Assembly (NCBI GenBank): GCA_003255025.1
Contig: QANY01005285.1
Coordinates: 137,001 to 201,000 of the forward strand
Origin: Datisca glomerata
Lineage: Eukaryota > Streptophyta > Magnoliopsida > Cucurbitales > Datiscaceae
Length of the DNA: 64,000 bases
Direction of reading: 5' to 3'
Positions 23,384 to 34,565 of the stretch are shown piece after piece (position 1 is the stretch's first letter; every line of letters begins with the position of its first letter). The notes beneath the pieces are model-generated. The model saw nothing but the letters and a program-made list of their open reading frames with translations. It was not told the origin of the DNA and ran no database searches. The translations under genes were made by a program, and so were the position numbers.

Positions 23384-25065
23384 TTCTTGATTATGCATAT
23401 TATAGTTGGAACGAACATATCGTGAATTTTGTGGATATTGGCATATGATTTTGTATGATAGATTTAACTATTGGCTCTAGGCGTTTTTATTTCAATTTAG
23501 AATTGATGTACACTGGATTTGAGGCATAGGATTTTATGTAATTTATTTTGTTGCAAAAGTTATAATTTTATAAATTTGATGTAAAATCATCCTCGCCTCG
23601 ATACCGTCACCGGAAGCCGCTCGAAACCACCACCAAGAAGTCGCCTGACAGCCACCGAGAAGTCATTGAGCACACTTTTCACGTGAAAATACTGTTCATG
23701 CCGGAGTTACTCTTCTGGCTGCCGCGATACTGTTCCAGTGCCAGTCGCCGCCATTGTTCGCTCATGCGCTCTGCATGGTGACTAGGGTTTGTGAAACCCT
23801 AGGCGATAACAATTACGGTTTTAAATTTTGAATTTTAAATTTTAAACGGATAAAAGATAATTTTGAATTCAAGGATAATTATCTATTTTATCTTTTTATC
23901 TTTTGAATTTTGAATTCAAAAAATAATTATCAATGTTATCTTTTTATCTTTTGTTTTGTTTTAAAAAATGAAGGATAATTAGTCAGATTATTTAATTAGG
24001 GAAATAGTTTTACTTAATTAAAGAGTTTTAATCAAAATTTAAATTTTGAATTTTAAATTTTAAATTTGATTTTAAAATAAGAATGGACTTTTGTAAAGAG
24101 TTGCAAAGTGGTGAGACAATCTGAATGATAAATAGGCAAATACAGACGCCATGAAGATTTGTAAATTAATTTATATTTTATTATTATTTTTGGGTTGTAA
24201 TTAGAAATGAGCCAGAAGGGAGGTCAATTTTAAATGTATGATTTAATTATGATCGTGCATCATCATATAACATAGCATATAGAACTAGGGATATGCCGAT
24301 ATCAAATTATCATGTAGCATGTACATGTATAATTGTAGATTAATTATATTGATTATAATTTAATTACAATGTGAAATTTATAATGGTTATAATTTTAAAT
24401 TGAGATTTAAAATTAAATAAAGGATATATAAATTTCATTACTTTCAAGTTAATAGAAGTTATGTTTTGAAAAATAACCAAAAATCCAAAGATTTTTTTCA
24501 AAAACTAAGTAGGAGGGTCGTTTACGTTGAAATGTTCTCAAGGTCTTCAACGCGAACATGATCGTGTCACGAAGAATGGTTTAGAACCGCCCATAGCGGT
24601 CGTCTCTTCAATGGGAGAAACTTTAGAGGCGTGTCGCTTTGAGTCATCGAGTTGCTTGAAAAGCTAATACGTCTAAAGGAAGTGGTGGAGCAGGGCTGTC
24701 TCATAGATGAGCTATTAGTTCATAGCAACTTTTATGAGTCGATGCATTGGTTAAACACTTAGACTAAAACATTGGAATCCCCACTTAGGGGCTAGTCAAT
24801 GGAGTCAAGGTGACCAAACTCATGGTGATTGGTTAAGCTAGATGTGGAGACATTTGAGCATTAACCAAACAAGAAGAGTCTCAATGTGATAGGAGATAGT
24901 TTAGACTTCATCATTCGATGAGACAAGCTATCATTTTTTATCGTAACATCATGAAGGAAATTTTTTGATGGATTTTTAAATATTTAAATAGTTGCATCAT
25001 GCATCATACTTTCCTAAACGATTGAGCATTTATTTACACCGTTTTGTTTATTCTTTTCACTGATC
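23384..25065 (+). other. Long untranslated leader of the copia element
   Basis: About 1.7 kb between primer-binding site and gag start has no consistent reading frame. It includes a GC-richer patch at 23590-23800 (gccaccgagaagtc, cagtcgccgcc) and very AT-rich blocks with repeated ttttaaatttt words. The homologous leader in the minus-strand element (39946-41304) shows the same GC-rich patch (40870-41040), so this layout belongs to the family. Confidence 0.7.
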
Positions 25066-25885
25066 ATGTCGTTATCCCATCTCTCTACTATTCTTAACGC
25101 GAACAAATTTACTTGTGAAAATTATGTGGAATGGAAGCAAAATCTTGATGTCGTGCTAACGGTAGAAAAGCACAAGTTTGTGATCACTACCTCTTGTCCC
25201 CTTGAGCCTATTGCCGAATAGACTCAAGAGGGAAAATGATGCTTATGCTTCTTCGCTGCGTTCCGATGAGATCAGCAGATGTTACATCTTGGCATCTATG
25301 AGCAATATTTTACAACAACAGCATCAAAACTTTGAAATTGTCGTTGATATGATGTTGAACATCATCAAAATGTTCCGAGATCAAGATCGTCCAGCCAGAC
25401 AGATAGTTATACGCAACTTCGTGAACTGCAGGATGAAACTTGAAACCCCTGTCAGAGAATATATGATTTTGATCATAATTTATCTGGATGAGATGGAGAT
25501 CATGGGTGCTAAGGTTGATAGTGAGACTCGGGTGGATATGATCCTAGAGCCATTGCCTAGTACCTTTGAGAATTTCAAGCTTAATTATTCGATGAATAAG
25601 CTAAAGTACTCACTTCCTGAACTCATAAAGGAGCTACAATATACTAAGACTCTGTTTCTGAAGGGCAAGAGGAAGTCAGGATAGGCTAACTTTACTAAAA
25701 GAACGCCTTCCACCTCTGGCTCTAAAAAGAAACAGATAAAAGGTCATCGGAAAGCGAAGAAGCAGAAGCAGAGAGCTGCCAAAGGCAAGAGCACCGCGAG
25801 AGTAGACAAGTCGAAAGACAAGTGTCATCACTGTGGAGCTGCTAGTCATTGAAAACGCAACTGCGTAGAGTATCTCAAAGGGTTG
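25066..25885 (+). pseudogene. Copia gag with zinc knuckle, disrupted
   Basis: ATG at 25066 opens MSLSHLSTILNANKFTCENY, then VEWKQNLDVVLTVEKHKFVI, a TNT1-like Gag N-terminus. An in-frame TAG at 25219 (codon 52) and an extra base close behind move the frame; the rest (NDAYASSLRSDEISRCYILA to about 25684) is in another frame. The CCHC knuckle CHHCGAASH lies at about 25821-25860 with TGA in place of the expected tryptophan just after its histidine. Gag forms the particle and binds RNA in the family. It cannot be made from this copy. Confidence 0.85.
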
Positions 25886-27540
25886 GGATCTAAAGGTATA
25901 GTAATGGTTACTGAGGCCGGTTATGTAGCTGACTCTACTTTTTCTTGGATTGTAGACTCTGCAGCTACAAACCATATATGTTGCTCCCTACAGCGGTTCA
26001 TGAAAGTCAAAAGACTTGACGAGGGCGAGTACAGCTTCCGCTTGGGTAATGGAGCACTAGTATCGGTCATATTTGTGAGAATTTTTAAATTATGTTTTAA
26101 GAAACATTTTATTATTTTACATGATTTTTATTATATCCCAATTTTAAGGAAGAATCTTATTTCTATTGGTGCATTAATTGAGCAAGGATTTGATCTTAAA
26201 TTAATTGATAAAGATATTGGTATTTTTAGAAATGAATGTTTAATTACTGTTGCATGCATGTTTAATAAACCGTTTCACGTAAAATCAATAGTTCCAATGA
26301 TATGTGACTAAAGTGAATAATGATTCACAAAGGGATGGTAAAAGGTTGAAGTATGACTCAACCGATCTAACCTATTTGTGGCACTTACGCCTTGGGCATA
26401 TTAGCATAGACAGGATTAAAAGACTTGTGAAGGAACTCATTTACTAACTTTAAATATGGGATCACTACCCACATGCGAATCATGTATTGAAGGCAAAATG
26501 ACTAAAATAACTTTTTCAGCAAAATGTGAAAGAGTCGCTCAATCCTTGAACTCATACATAGTGATGTATGTGGGCCAATGAATATCTAAGCAATAGGAAG
26601 TTATGAATACTTTATAACTTTTACTGATGACTACTCACGTTTTAATCATTTTTATCTAATGCATGAATACTCTAAAACCTTTGAAAACTTCAAAGAGTAT
26701 AAGGCCTTGGTTGAAAAGTAATTAGACAAATAAATCAAAACACTACAGTTCGATTGTGGTGGAGAGTACTTGCTTGAGAGTTCGAAGACTTTCTTAAGTA
26801 AGAAGGTTTTCTTTCTCATCTTACATCATCTGGTAGCCACAGCAAAATGGTATGTCAGAGAGAATGAATCAAACTCCGATGGATATGGTTAAATCCATGA
26901 TGAGTTACTCATCCCTCCCAGATTCCTTATGGGGATATTCCTTGAAAAAACGGCATATATTCTAAACCAATTTCCATCGAAGATGGTGCCTGGTACACCA
27001 TATGAAAGATGGTATGACCGAAAGTCATCTATTAACCATTTTAAAATATGGGGTTGCCCAACACATGTTCTAAAACTAAAGACATGCAAGTTGGCCAGTG
27101 GCTCAGAGTTATACATGTTCGTAAGATATCTTAAAGGAGCGAATGGGTACATCTAATACAGTATGACTGACCAGAAAACATTCATTAGCACGAATGCTCA
27201 TTTTCTGGAAGATGATTACAGTAAAAGTGTACAGCCAAGAAACACAGTTGTGCTAGAGGAATTATTGAGTGGGAGGACATCGACTCCCCAATCAGAAATT
27301 GTTTCTGATTCAGTAATGGAAGAACCACGACAGGAGCCAGAACCTATGGAGCCTCGACGTAGTGGAAGGGTTGTGAGACAACCTGAGAGGTATATGTCCT
27401 ATGAAGAAGCTTTGACAACTATCTTAGATAAGGACCTTGATGAATATGTCTCATATTCAGAAGTCATGGTTGGTCCTGAAGTAAACTTATGGCAAGAAGC
27501 CATGAACGTTGAGATACATTCGATGTACTCGAACGAAGTC
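25886..27540 (+). pseudogene. Copia protease and integrase, disrupted
   Basis: The protease region reads FSWIVDSAATNHICCSLQRF at about 25942-26000; the usual active site DSGA is DSAA here. YIPILRKNLISIGALIEQGF follows at about 26130. The integrase HHCC module (LTYLWHLRLGHISIDR near 26370, SCIEGKMTK-type near 26490) and core (DVCGPMN-like near 26560, FDCGGEY near 26755) come next. The C-terminal GKAR-type segment ends with the acidic linker EPMEPRRSGRVVRQPERYMS at about 27340-27400. Stops after 26311 and frame changes prevent expression. Confidence 0.85.
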
Positions 27541-28785
27541 TAGAAGCTTGTAGATCCTACTAAATGGGTAAAACACGTAGGATGCAAATGGATCTATAAG
27601 AAGAAAAGATGTCTGGATGGGAATATAGAGATATTCCAAGCTAGGCTAGTAGCCAAGGGCTACACCCAAAAAGAAGGTATAGACTACGAGGATACCTTCT
27701 CACCGATGGCCATGCTTAAATCCATCCGAATTCTTTTGTCCATTGATGCTACCCTTGATTATGAAATCTGACAAATGGACATCAAGACTTCTTTTCTGAT
27801 GACAATCTTGATGAGCACATTTATATGGTTCAATCAGACTGGTTCATGGAGAAAGGCCAAGAGCGTAAAGTTTGTGAACTGCAAAACTCCATTTATAGAC
27901 TTAAGCAACATCACGATCGTGGAATTATTAGATTCGACGAAACTATTAAGAACTATGGGTTTGAATAGTTAGTGGACGAGCCATGTGTGTATTAGTTGAT
28001 ACACGAAGGGAAGGTTATTTTTCTAGTCTTGTACATAGATATATTCTACTCATTGGGAATAATGTAAGAAAATTATATGATGTCAAGATTTGACTTGTAA
28101 AACAATTTGATACGAAAGATCTTGGAGAAGTTACATTTGTCAATTGACATTATCTCAAACATCTTATATTGATAAGGTGTTGGATCGTTTCCGTATGCAA
28201 AATTCTAAGAAATGATTTCTTCGTTTTAGACATGGAGTCGACCTCTCCATGGAGAAGTCTTCCAAGACTCCTCAAGAAGAGGAAAACATGAGAAAAATTA
28301 CTTTATGGCTCAACCGTAGGAAGTCTCATGTATACGATGTTTTGCACAGGTTCAGACATTTGATATATCGTGGGCATGGTGAGTCATTTTCAATCTAATC
28401 CTAGAATCGAGCATTGGAATGTCGTCAAGCATATCTTTAAGTATTTGAGGAGAACAAGGAACTACAAGCTTGTGTATTAATGTACTGACCTGAATATGAT
28501 GGGGTATATTGATTCCGATTTTCAAGCAGATAAGGATTATTGGAGACCCACTTCAGGATCGGTGTTCATCTTGAACGGTGGAGCAGTTGTATGGAGAAGT
28601 ATCAAGCAATCTTGCATTGCTGATTGTACCATGAAAGCTGAATATGTGACAGCTTGTAAAGCTGTAAAGAAGATTGTATGGCTTAGGAAGTTCTTGAAGA
28701 CTCTGAAAGTTATTCTAGACGTTGACAAACCCATGACACTTTATTGTGATAGTAGTAGGTGTGTAACGAATCCTGGGAATAGGTC
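27541..28785 (+). pseudogene. Copia reverse transcriptase and RNase H, disrupted
   Basis: RT begins [21 protein letters not shown] (about 27545), then [20 protein letters not shown] (about 27640) and QMDIKTSFL (about 27775). The YVDD-type catalytic motif region near 28030-28060 is damaged (LVLYIDIFYS). RNase H reads GYIDSDFQADKDYWRPTSGS (about 28500) and the LYCDS motif (28740). The end is abnormal: after LYCDSSR a short repeat of gtaacgaat words leads straight into LTR sequence, so the last ~70 codons and the polypurine tract are deleted. Confidence 0.85.
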
Positions 28786-28789
28786 TGTA

Positions 28790-29986
28790 ACGAATTCTAA
28801 GGGTCTCCAGATGAACTCTTTTGAGAAAGTTCAGAATGATATTCACAGTCTTAGCATCGACTGAGAAATTGAATCTGATTATGACTGTTAGGTTGAACCA
28901 ATAGATGCCAGTCTTGGAGCATGGGAGTGGAGACTCAAATGGTTAACCTAGACATCTTATGAACATGTTGAATAGACCGATAACAAATTAGTTTAGAGTC
29001 CAAAATCATTTACCTAGCTCTAAATCTAATTGTTACACCTTAAGGGTATTTTTGTAATTACATTAATCCTTAGCTTTGTTCATGTGGATCCATTCGGTCT
29101 CAGAAATAGCTCATGAGAACAGAATAGAGAAACGAAGTAAATTAGATCAAAATGTGTTTAGTGCCAAGATATATTTCCTACACCTATATGTGATGGGTGA
29201 TATCACTTAATTAGTTAAGTGTGATTATATGTATTGAAATCAATTAGTTTATTATGTTTTAATTATTGGATAATTGGTAAATAAAAAATTAATTAATTGA
29301 TAATGATCAATTAATTTATCAATTGGATTGATGAATCTCGATACAACTCAAACTCAAGGGAATATTATAATTTTCGGCAATTATGAATATATGGGGTGAA
29401 TTTTTAGAAATTTAAAAATATGTCGGTATATTCGTAAATATCAAAAATTATATTTTATCAATATCTAATCTGATTGTAGATAAATCTTGAATAAGATACA
29501 ATTGCTTGTTAACAAAGAAAATGAGAACAATGTTTTCCTCTCCCTCCCTGTTGCCGCCAAAAATTATATTGAAAGAAAAAGTTTTGATTTTTCTTCTTCA
29601 ATTGTTTTGAGAGCCAACACTCAAATTTCTACACAAAATTCTTGTGAGTTATATTTCTGAAAATAACGGGTGGTTGTTGGTGTATGAAATTCACAAATTG
29701 ATCTTAGAGTTCAAGCGCGTGATTCGGATCCCAAAATTTGAAGAACACGAAGATCGCTCGAAAAAATTCCGCCAATTTAGAAATTATTTGATATAAAGTA
29801 TAAGTAAAAAAATTTCTAACATTATCTTCTTGTTTAATGTCATATATGCATAATCGCACGTTATTTGGTTTTAAGTTATTTAATTTGATTGAATAAGTTA
29901 GTTGAAAAAAAATTAATATTCCACCCACGAAGCATTCGTGGTTCAAACTTATTTTTAATTAATTTTAAAATCAACTGTCACCAACA
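28790..29986 (+). repeat. 3' LTR with internal deletion
   Basis: It enters the LTR about 130 bases from its start (ctccagatgaactctttt). It then jumps at about 29070 from the attaccttaatcc block to the ttagctttgttcatgtgg block, losing about 500 bases relative to the 5' LTR. It ends caccaaca at 29986, equivalent to the 5' LTR end at 23365. Confidence 0.8.
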
Positions 29987-30740
29987 TACTAATGTCTCTA
30001 GTTGCATAATTAGACTTGGATCTACGTCAAATGGATGTTAAAACAGCCTTTTTCAATGGTGAACGTAACGAAGAAATTTTTATGTCGCAACCTCAAGTAC
30101 ATGAAATGGAAGGTAAAGAAGATAAAGTGTATAAATTGAATAAATCCTTAGATGGATTGAAACAATCTCCAAGACAATGTTATTATACTTTTCACAGTGC
30201 AATGTTGACCATTGCATATGTTCGTGGATTAGTGGGAGTTGCTTTATTATTCTATCTTTACATGTCAATGATATTTTACTTTCTGGAAATGATCTTGTGA
30301 ATGTCTTAGGATTAAAGTAGTGGTTAAATACTAAATTCAAAATGAAAGGTATGGTTGGAACTCATTGTGTGCTTGGAATTAAAATTACTAGAAATAGGAA
30401 GGAAAAGAAGTTGAGTTTATCACAAAGAACAAAATTATCTAAGAATATATAGATAGCTGTGAAAAAAAGTACAGATGCCTTGTAATTCCGACATTCCACA
30501 TTGGTTAGTTGTGAAACGTACACTTAGATATATTCAAGGAACTTTAAGTAAAGCTTTGACATACCACCAAGCTGATGATAAAATAATGTCAGAGGTGATG
30601 ATATTAATGTTAGAGGTTACTCCGATGCTGATTTTGCTGGTGATATTTGGTGATAGAAAATCTACTAGTGAAATAAGGAAAATACTTATCAATGAGAGGT
30701 ACCAATGGGAGAGTAGACAATGGGAGAGTAGACATTTATC
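29987..30740 (+). pseudogene. Outer copia element (family 4), RT to RNase H remnant, copy B
   Basis: It starts exactly at the LTR end with the sequence also found at 21276: ILMSLVA, DLRQMDVKTAFFNGERNEEI, FMSQPQVHEMEGKEDKVYKL, NKSLDGLKQSPRQCYYTFHS. Later pieces are LGIKITRNRKEKKLSLSQ (about 30370), HWLVVKRTLRYIQGTLSKAL (about 30490) and YSDADFAGD (about 30620, RNase H). About 180 bases duplicate copy A with clear divergence. It ends in a 16-base tandem repeat (aatgggagagtagaca) near 30705-30737 and then LINE sequence. Confidence 0.8.
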
Positions 30741-30744
30741 CTAT

Positions 30745-31495
30745 CTATGCAAGCAGTTTGTAACTTATCAAGGCAAATCCTCACTGCTATTCAGGTTTAC
30801 TAGGCAAGTCTTCTTATTACGCCTAAGCAGGTCATGAAGAAGATTAATTCTAACCTCAAGAACATCCTATGGAATGGTAACACTGAAAGATATAGTGGGG
30901 CCAAAGTTTCATGGGATGTGGTGTGTAATCCACTTTACGAGGGTGGTTTGGGCATGAGAGACTTGACAGTTTGGAATTTTGCGGCTATAGCAAAGCACTT
31001 CTAGAGGTTGGTTACCAAGTCCAAGGACTCTCTCTTAGCATGGTGTAAGCACAATTTATTGAAGGATCATTCAATTTTTACAGTAAAATTACATCTTGAT
31101 CCTTCATGCCTCTCTTTGTTCACTGAACCTTGGCCCCCTGCACGTATTTTATACATAAAGGGATGTAAAAATCTGACAATGAGCTCACCACGTTAAATCT
31201 GAATGCGCCTCTCTCAATCCTAGTCAAGGCCTTGCAACTAGTTTAACTTATTGGGGTTTTCACCTTGACTTGAGGGCTCCTCACTCCCATCGGGAAGACT
31301 CGTGACACTGGAATCTAGGCCTTGGAGGATCGTTCCCCACAAGGAAGTAGGAACCAAAGGTAAGAAGATGGTCAAAGGTAAGAAGATGGTCAAAGCTAAT
31401 CTGGTTTCAAGGTTTTATTCCAAAGTACTCCTTTATACCCTGGCTTGCTATTCTTGATAAACTAAGGAACAAAGGATCATGTGATCAAATGGTGT
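30745..31495 (+). pseudogene. LINE ORF2 C-terminal fragment, plus strand
   Basis: Pieces: PKQVMKKINSNLKNILWNGN (about 30825), AKVSWDVVCNPLYEGGLGMR (about 30900) and DLTVWNFAAIAKHF (about 30960) are the conserved post-RT region. FIPKYSFIPWLAILDKLRNK (about 31410-31470) is the start of the zinc-binding RT end domain. Stops occur within it (for example at 30999). An 18-base repeat, aaggtaagaagatggtca, is duplicated near 31362-31397. It belongs to the same broad LINE type as the 9050-18420 element but is a separate, opposite-strand copy. Confidence 0.75.
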
Positions 31496-32825
31496 TCTTC
31501 ATCTGATTCAGCAATTGTTTTTTTGTACTTTTGGGTTGAAAACTGCAGGCCACCTCGTTTTTTAATGCAAAAAACTACAAGAATACTGCTGCTTACTTTA
31601 TTTGATAAATGTAACCCCCAATCGTAATGCTCCCTTAATTCCTCTCTCCGGTTACTGCAATTGTCCTCAGCAAAATCTTTTATTACTTTTGAGTGTAGAC
31701 TTCTATTTTTTATGTTTATTTGGTGCATTTACGTAGAAATAGATAAGAGAGTTTTCTTAGGAATATTATTTTATTTGACAATTATATAAAATAACTTTTC
31801 TTATAAAAGATTTTCATTACATTGGTGTGCATATAAAATAATACCTATCATACAATACCTTTCCTTGAACATTAAAAAGATAGAGATCGGAACAAAAAAC
31901 ATAGACGCGATAATAAATTGTCCATAATGGTAACATTTGATTTTGCTCAACAAGTTAAAAAGATAGAAGATGGGTATAAGACCATAATTCCTCTTGAGAA
32001 ATTGTGCAGGGGTTGACCGGCGCTTTTATATAAGAAAAGTATGAGAGCTGCACTTTTGTATAAGAGAAAAGATTGAAGAAAGAGGCTGAGAATTTATGAA
32101 TTTACTTTTTGTTTGAAGGAGAATGAAATTATATTACCTCAAGCTTACACCCCCATTCAAGAAGATAAATTCTTAAGTAGAATAACTTGCTGGTCAATTT
32201 ACAAAATTACATTTATCATATCGATTCAGACGATAGGTAGCTCTCCGGCCGCAGTCCATAGACTCCATGGGCACACCTTCCTCTCGTATTCGTGAGGGCC
32301 TGATGAACACTATGCTTTGAAATTAAACAGTACCGCATTCACCGTTTTAAACTTTGGTCGATCATCTCATTTGTGCATAAATCTTATTACTAACATACCC
32401 TGCATTATCAGACTTATATATATAGAATTTGTTAAACAAGACAGAGAGATCCAATATAGATCCAACTTTCTATTCCCTTATGCGATCTGGGACGTCGGGG
32501 GACTTGAACTGCAACCTCCACTTTTCTGAAGAATCCACACATGCCCGAGCAAAGGTCAAGGTTCGCCTCAACGAGAAAAAAAAAACAATAGAAACAAAAC
32601 ACCTAACGACGCATCTTCACAAAACAATAATAATAAATAAAATCTCACAATTTTCATTTTCAATATTTACTAAGCGTAATCAATTATAACAGTAGGTAAA
32701 ATATTCATAATCAAACTGATGCAAAACCCAAACCCATATCTTGGTTTTGCTTGAAAAAATGATTATGCAACACTGGGATATTTATAAGTATCGTATCTCA
32801 CATAAAATTTAAACAAAAAAAAACG

Positions 32826-32830
<5 letters not shown>
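31496..32830. other. Intergenic, no gene called
   Basis: Mostly AT-rich. On the minus strand the sequence around 32310-32200 reads REEGVPMESMDCGRRATYRL and then a stop after KCNFVN. That is an open stretch of about 40 codons with no recognised family, so it is not called as a gene. The segment 32700-32820 lies downstream of the microRNA hairpin and may be part of its primary transcript. Confidence 0.4.

Positions 32831-32831
<1 letters not shown>

Positions 32832-32862
<31 letters not shown>
32832..32862. repeat. (GA)n microsatellite next to the microRNA
   Basis: About 15 uninterrupted GA units on the plus strand (CT on the transcribed strand) run into ggagggag and then directly into the mature microRNA sequence at 32866. 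Such repeats vary in length between individuals. Confidence 0.95.
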
Positions 32863-32865
<3 letters not shown>

Positions 32866-32868
<3 letters not shown>

Positions 32869-33050
32869 AGCTCCCTTCAATCCAAGTAAAGAGAGGAGAA
32901 GACAAACACAGCTCCGACTACATGCAAACCCTTAAGGTGCACACTATTCATCTCCAATCCTGCGCACCCCAGAGGCATGCATGAAATCGCGGCAGTTTCA
33001 ACCATCACTCCCCTCCTTATTTTGAACCAAAGGGAGCTCCCCTTAATTAT
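32866..33050 (-). ncRNA. MIR159: MIR159-family microRNA precursor
   Basis: On the minus strand 32886-32866 reads C followed by TTGGATTGAAGGGAGCTCCC, which matches the miR159 family (positions 6-7 UU as in miR159, not CU as in miR319) with a miR319-like CCC end. The partner arm lies about 135 bases upstream at 33043-33022 (ggggagctccctttggttca), pairing almost fully with it. The intervening arms also pair: aaggaggggag with cttctcctctc, and gcatgcctctggggtgcgca with tgtgcaccttaagggtttgc. A long stem with the mature sequence on the 3' arm near the base is typical of MIR159/319. Family role: guides ARGONAUTE to GAMYB-like MYB mRNAs. The reading frame visible here (33059-32877) is therefore a by-product. 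Confidence 0.9.
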
Positions 33051-33123
33051 ACCAACCACAAGCCCTCACAAAACCAGAAACCATTCACCATAAAACCGCC
33101 ATCCTTCACTGGTGCTCTACTAA

Positions 33124-33132
33124 CATATATAT
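33124..33132 (-). promoter_or_regulatory. Possible TATA box of the MIR159 transcript
   Basis: catatatatg on the minus strand lies about 75-80 bases upstream of the hairpin base at 33050, which would place the transcript start near 33100. This is close to the hairpin for a plant primary microRNA but possible. Only the motif is seen; use is inferred. Confidence 0.35.
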
Positions 33133-33569
33133 GGAGTTGGAAGAAGAGGAAAGGGTTGATGTAAGTTATATAGAAAAGAAAAAAGCCTAAGCATTAATTG
33201 GGAGTGTAAATGAGATCTGGGGGGTAGATTTTTAGATTAGATTCTCGCTGTAAACGAGAAAGTGAGCTGCAGAAAAATAATTTAGTTTGGGAAAGAGATC
33301 AAAGCTTTAATGGCTGACAGAAAGAGCATCTTTTTTCCTTCTTTATGAAAATAGTGCATTTCTAACGGTTACATTTCGGCCTATTCTTAGGTTAAGTAAC
33401 GCTATGAAGCACTTCAACGTGACTATTGAGATTATACATTCACTTATATTTAAAATAATTTATATTTTTATTAATTTATATTTTAAACAATACATTATCA
33501 AATATTTATAATAGCAATCCATATTATGGTGTTATATAATTTTTTTTTTAAAAATTTTGTGTTAAAAGA

Positions 33570-34100
33570 ATTTTTGAGTTTGTTATTTGATGATATCTAA
33601 ATTGATATTAACCATCACAATTCCTTAAATGAAGTTTCTTTGTTTGATAATAACTCATTTTTAAGTAAAGGTTATCAATATTTTAAGAGAAAAAATTTAA
33701 GTTCACTATTTGATAATATCTCAAATGATAATAATTGTCATAACTCCCTTAAAATATGTTGTGAGTCTGTTATTTAGCGTAATAACTCAACGAAACATGA
33801 ACTATCATAGATCTGTTAAAAGAAGTCTTGAGTTCGTTATTTAGTAATAATTCATCAACTGATATTGACCATTAAATCTTTTAAAAGATGTCATGAGTTC
33901 GTTATTTGACAATAACTGAACTGATATTAACTGTCATATATATGCTAAAATAAATTTTTAGTTTTTTATTTTATGGTACCTTAATATATATTATTTTCAA
34001 AACTTTAAAAAGCTTTGAGTCAGTTATCTGGTAATAAGTCAATTGACATATCATAAATATGTTGTAAGTAGTTTTTAGTGTTCGTTATACAATAATAGGG
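33570..34100 (+). repeat. Degenerate tandem repeat, period about 63 bp, about nine units
   Basis: A core like gagttcgttatttagtaataact recurs at about 33576, 33635, 33700, 33761, 33829, 33893, 33959, 34016 and 34078, spaced 57-68 bases apart. Between the cores lie ctgatattaaccat and ttaaaagaag-like words. Units differ from each other at many positions. A further unit-like stretch resumes at about 34580-34720 after a transposon-like insert. Confidence 0.75.
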
Positions 34101-34565
34101 ATGACAATTAGTAGATTTGGGTAAGGTATGTGGATGCGCATTAAATACTCATATTAAATTCTTACTACTCATATCCATTTTAAATAAAATGGGTGAGTGT
34201 GGGTAATACCTAATAGGACACAGGTACCTATATATATATATAAAAGGATCCATTGGAATGGGTAGGTTAATGTTAGTATTACTGAACAACGAGCTCAACA
34301 CTCATTTAAAACAAATTTATTACGATTAACTTTGAAATGTAGCTCAATTGGTTAGACTCTGAGTTTGATGTTCAAAAGTCACAAGTTCGATCCACATCGG
34401 ACCACTGGAAGATTACTTGATCGTTAACTCAGGGCTCGAATAATTAATCGGTTGCAAGCCCAAATACCAGAATTTTCCAAAAACATTGTGAGGGTTAATA
34501 TATGTTAAGTTATTATCGGATAAGGATGGGAAAAATACTCGTGAGTAAAAATAGTTACGGGTATC
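34096..34565. mobile_element. Possible hAT-like insertion splitting the tandem repeat
   Basis: It starts tagggatgacaatta, close to hAT-type ends seen elsewhere in the window (taggggtgtgca, taggggtgttcaa). The text resembles non-autonomous elements with gggtaaggtatg / gggtaatacc words. The right end was not identified; tandem-repeat sequence resumes near 34570. It contains the SINE-like segment at 34333. Confidence 0.3.
34333..34440 (+). repeat. tRNA-derived SINE
   Basis: Pol III promoter boxes are present at tRNA-like spacing: A box tagctcaattgg at 34340-34351 and B box agttcgatcca at 34384-34394. A non-tRNA body follows (gattacttgatcgttaac, cggttgcaagccc). The tRNA-like part would not fold as a working tRNA (no proper acceptor stem). 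The end is uncertain and no target duplication was found. Confidence 0.55.

Larger units (their letters stand above)
21459..29986 (+). mobile_element. Copia family 1 retrotransposon with both LTRs, degenerate
   Basis: Order: 5' LTR (21459-23365), primer-binding site, long leader, gag, protease, integrase, RT, RNase H, then a shortened 3' LTR to 29986. The order protease-integrase-RT-RNase H is diagnostic of Ty1/copia. The 5' LTR lacks its first ~15 bases. RNase H runs into the 3' LTR through a deletion, and the 3' LTR has a large internal deletion. No target duplication exists because the left edge is a recombination junction. Confidence 0.85.

Noticed and set aside
32200..32310. Minus-strand open stretch ending in KCNFVN before a stop, as the last exon of an unknown gene
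   Set aside because: Only about 40 codons, no recognised domain and no clear splice acceptor; left as intergenic.
32470..32540. tRNA-like T-arm (gcagttcaagtccccc, minus strand)
   Set aside because: No matching acceptor, D or anticodon arms could be placed around it.
32877..33059. 60-codon minus-strand reading frame as a small protein gene
   Set aside because: It coincides with the MIR159 hairpin, and the paired arms explain the sequence conservation better than coding.
33570..34100. Centromeric satellite
   Set aside because: Unit length (~63) and the low copy number and high divergence do not fit a typical plant centromeric array.
34333..34405. True tRNA gene
   Set aside because: A and B boxes are present but the acceptor stem and anticodon arm do not pair; a SINE fits better.
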